Source: an uncultured Lachnobacterium sp. (lineage in GTDB: Bacteria > Bacillota > Clostridia > Lachnospirales > Lachnospiraceae). Taken from it: a stretch of DNA of 6,418 bases. Position 1 is the first letter of the stretch. Each line of letters opens with the position of its first letter. This document shows positions 5,715-6,418 of the stretch, one piece after another. Location: NCBI GenBank assembly GCA_900549895.1, contig URQG01000115.1:1-6418 (forward strand), written 5' to 3'. A program made the position numbers and the translations under genes. The notes under the pieces are model-generated. The model did no database searches and had not been told where the DNA came from. It worked only from the letters and a program-made list of their open reading frames with translations.

Positions 5715-6387
5715 TTAATAACGTGAATCTACATAAAATCCTTCTGCTTTTAATTTTCCTCGGGTGATTTCACGTCCCCAATGCACGGATGAACTATAAT
5801 TTCCTTCCACAACGATGACGGAATCCTTTGTCTTCTTCCATACGATCACGGAATGATAACCGCCGATACGAATATGATCTCCGACTTTAATCTTGTCAAA
5901 ATCCTTATGCGTGGTTACCTTTGCATTTTTTCCGAATACCTTATCGCTGACTTCGCCCGCGAAAGCGATACAACCGGAACAAGAACAGTTGATGGCGCTC
6001 CAATAGTATTCGTTGTTCTCGTTTGTCCAGGACAGCCCTTCCAGATATTTCTTCTGTAATGCAGTTATACGCTTCTGCGCCTGCTTCTGGGTGATTTTCA
6101 CCCGCACAACGCATTTTACGGTTCCAATCTGATCTCCGGTCAGTGTGATGGTTGCCTTTCCCGGATTCTTGGCTTTCACCAATCCCTTCTGACTTACCGT
6201 TGCAGCGGACTTATTGTTACTTTTCCACTTTACCGATCCTTTGATGCCTTTGGCAGTGAGCTGATAGGTTTCTCCGATCTTCAATTTAATCTTTGAATCA
6301 CTGAGTGTCACTTTCTTCCTTGCAGCGGGCGCTTCTTTATTCGTCGCTGCGTATACCAGATCCATATTCTGCGGAACTGCGGTGGTT
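5715..6387 (-). CDS. Exported BIG2 protein with C-terminal Cys/His peptidase-like domain, 5' truncated
   Basis: The genomic part gives 223 residues; the N-terminus is missing because the sequence runs into adapter at 6388. Numbering from the first genomic codon, the opening ends in MDLVYAA (8-14), which looks like the end of a signal peptide. Residues about 25-98 form a bacterial Ig-like group 2 domain (KLKIGETYQLTAKG, VKWKSNNKSAATVSQKGLVK, ATITL). Residues about 105-223 look like a CHAP or NlpC/P60-fold cysteine peptidase/amidase: candidate nucleophile Cys139 in CSGCIAFAGEV, His178 in GGYHSVIVWKK and a polar third residue near EGNYS (195-199). VGDHIRIG (168-175) precedes the histidine as in that fold. 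Such proteins usually act on or bind peptidoglycan outside the cell, but activity here is inferred. Cys134 and Cys136 lie close to Cys139 and leave the nucleophile uncertain. I see no convincing terminator downstream. Confidence 0.8.
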
Positions 6388-6418
6388 CTGTCTCTTATAC
6401 ACATCTGACGCTGCCGAC
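6388..6418 (+). other. Untrimmed Illumina Nextera adapter, not genomic
   Basis: Plus 6388-6406 is the 19-base Nextera mosaic end CTGTCTCTTATACACATCT, followed by GACGCTGCCGAC (6407-6418), the first 12 bases of the Read 1 Nextera adapter in that orientation. Read on the minus strand it yields MCIRDR, a well-known artefact N-terminus in databases. It marks the end of a contig whose final read passed through a short insert into adapter. Confidence 0.98.

Noticed and set aside
6388..6404. ATG at 6402-6404 as the start of the BIG2 protein
   Set aside because: The codons M-C-I-R-D-R are translated Nextera adapter, not genomic sequence.

Overview
This window most likely comes from a low- to mid-GC Clostridia genome, probably a gut Lachnospiraceae relative. 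That rests on the DUF4358 lipoprotein next to an MBOAT acyltransferase, the BIG2 plus Cys/His exported protein, the strong AGGAGG ribosome sites and the style of the ECF sigma/anti-sigma pair. It is inference from family resemblance, not a database match. All five convincing genes, plus one truncated at the window edge counted among them, lie on the minus strand, so the window reads right to left. There are no RNA genes, CRISPR arrays or insertion sequences that I can support.

Right edge (6418 down to about 5715): the last 31 bases are not genomic. They match the Illumina Nextera transposase mosaic end followed by the Read 1 adapter, so this is an untrimmed contig end. The adjoining gene encodes an exported BIG2-domain protein with a C-terminal Cys/His peptidase-like domain. 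It has lost its real N-terminus; the apparent start 'MCIRDR' is translated adapter. The 298 bases from 5417 to 5714 hold a promoter and AT-rich upstream tract for the next operon, and a 37-codon protein-like open frame without a start or ribosome site. I found no convincing terminator for the truncated gene.

Centre right (5487 to 3381): an ECF-type sigma factor and a single-pass membrane protein, presumably its anti-sigma factor with a large extracytoplasmic domain, form a two-gene operon. It is preceded by an ECF-like promoter and closed by a strong Rho-independent terminator.

Centre (3300 to 2035): trpS, tryptophanyl-tRNA synthetase, has its own promoter with a duplicated -35 hexamer and a leader of only about 40 nt, too short for a T-box. 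A small hairpin with a T-run downstream may be its terminator.

Left (2105 to 25): a promoter that shares bases with the trpS terminator hairpin drives a DUF4358 lipoprotein and an MBOAT O-acyltransferase, with one base between the two reading frames. Just upstream of this promoter lies a perfect 11-bp tandem repeat containing TTTAAG-N5-TTTAAG, the layout of an OmpR-family response-regulator site and identical to the streptococcal CiaR consensus. The 5' leader starts with a stable hairpin. The likely job of this operon is O-acylation of an exported cell-envelope polysaccharide under two-component control; further genes of the cassette probably lie beyond the left edge.
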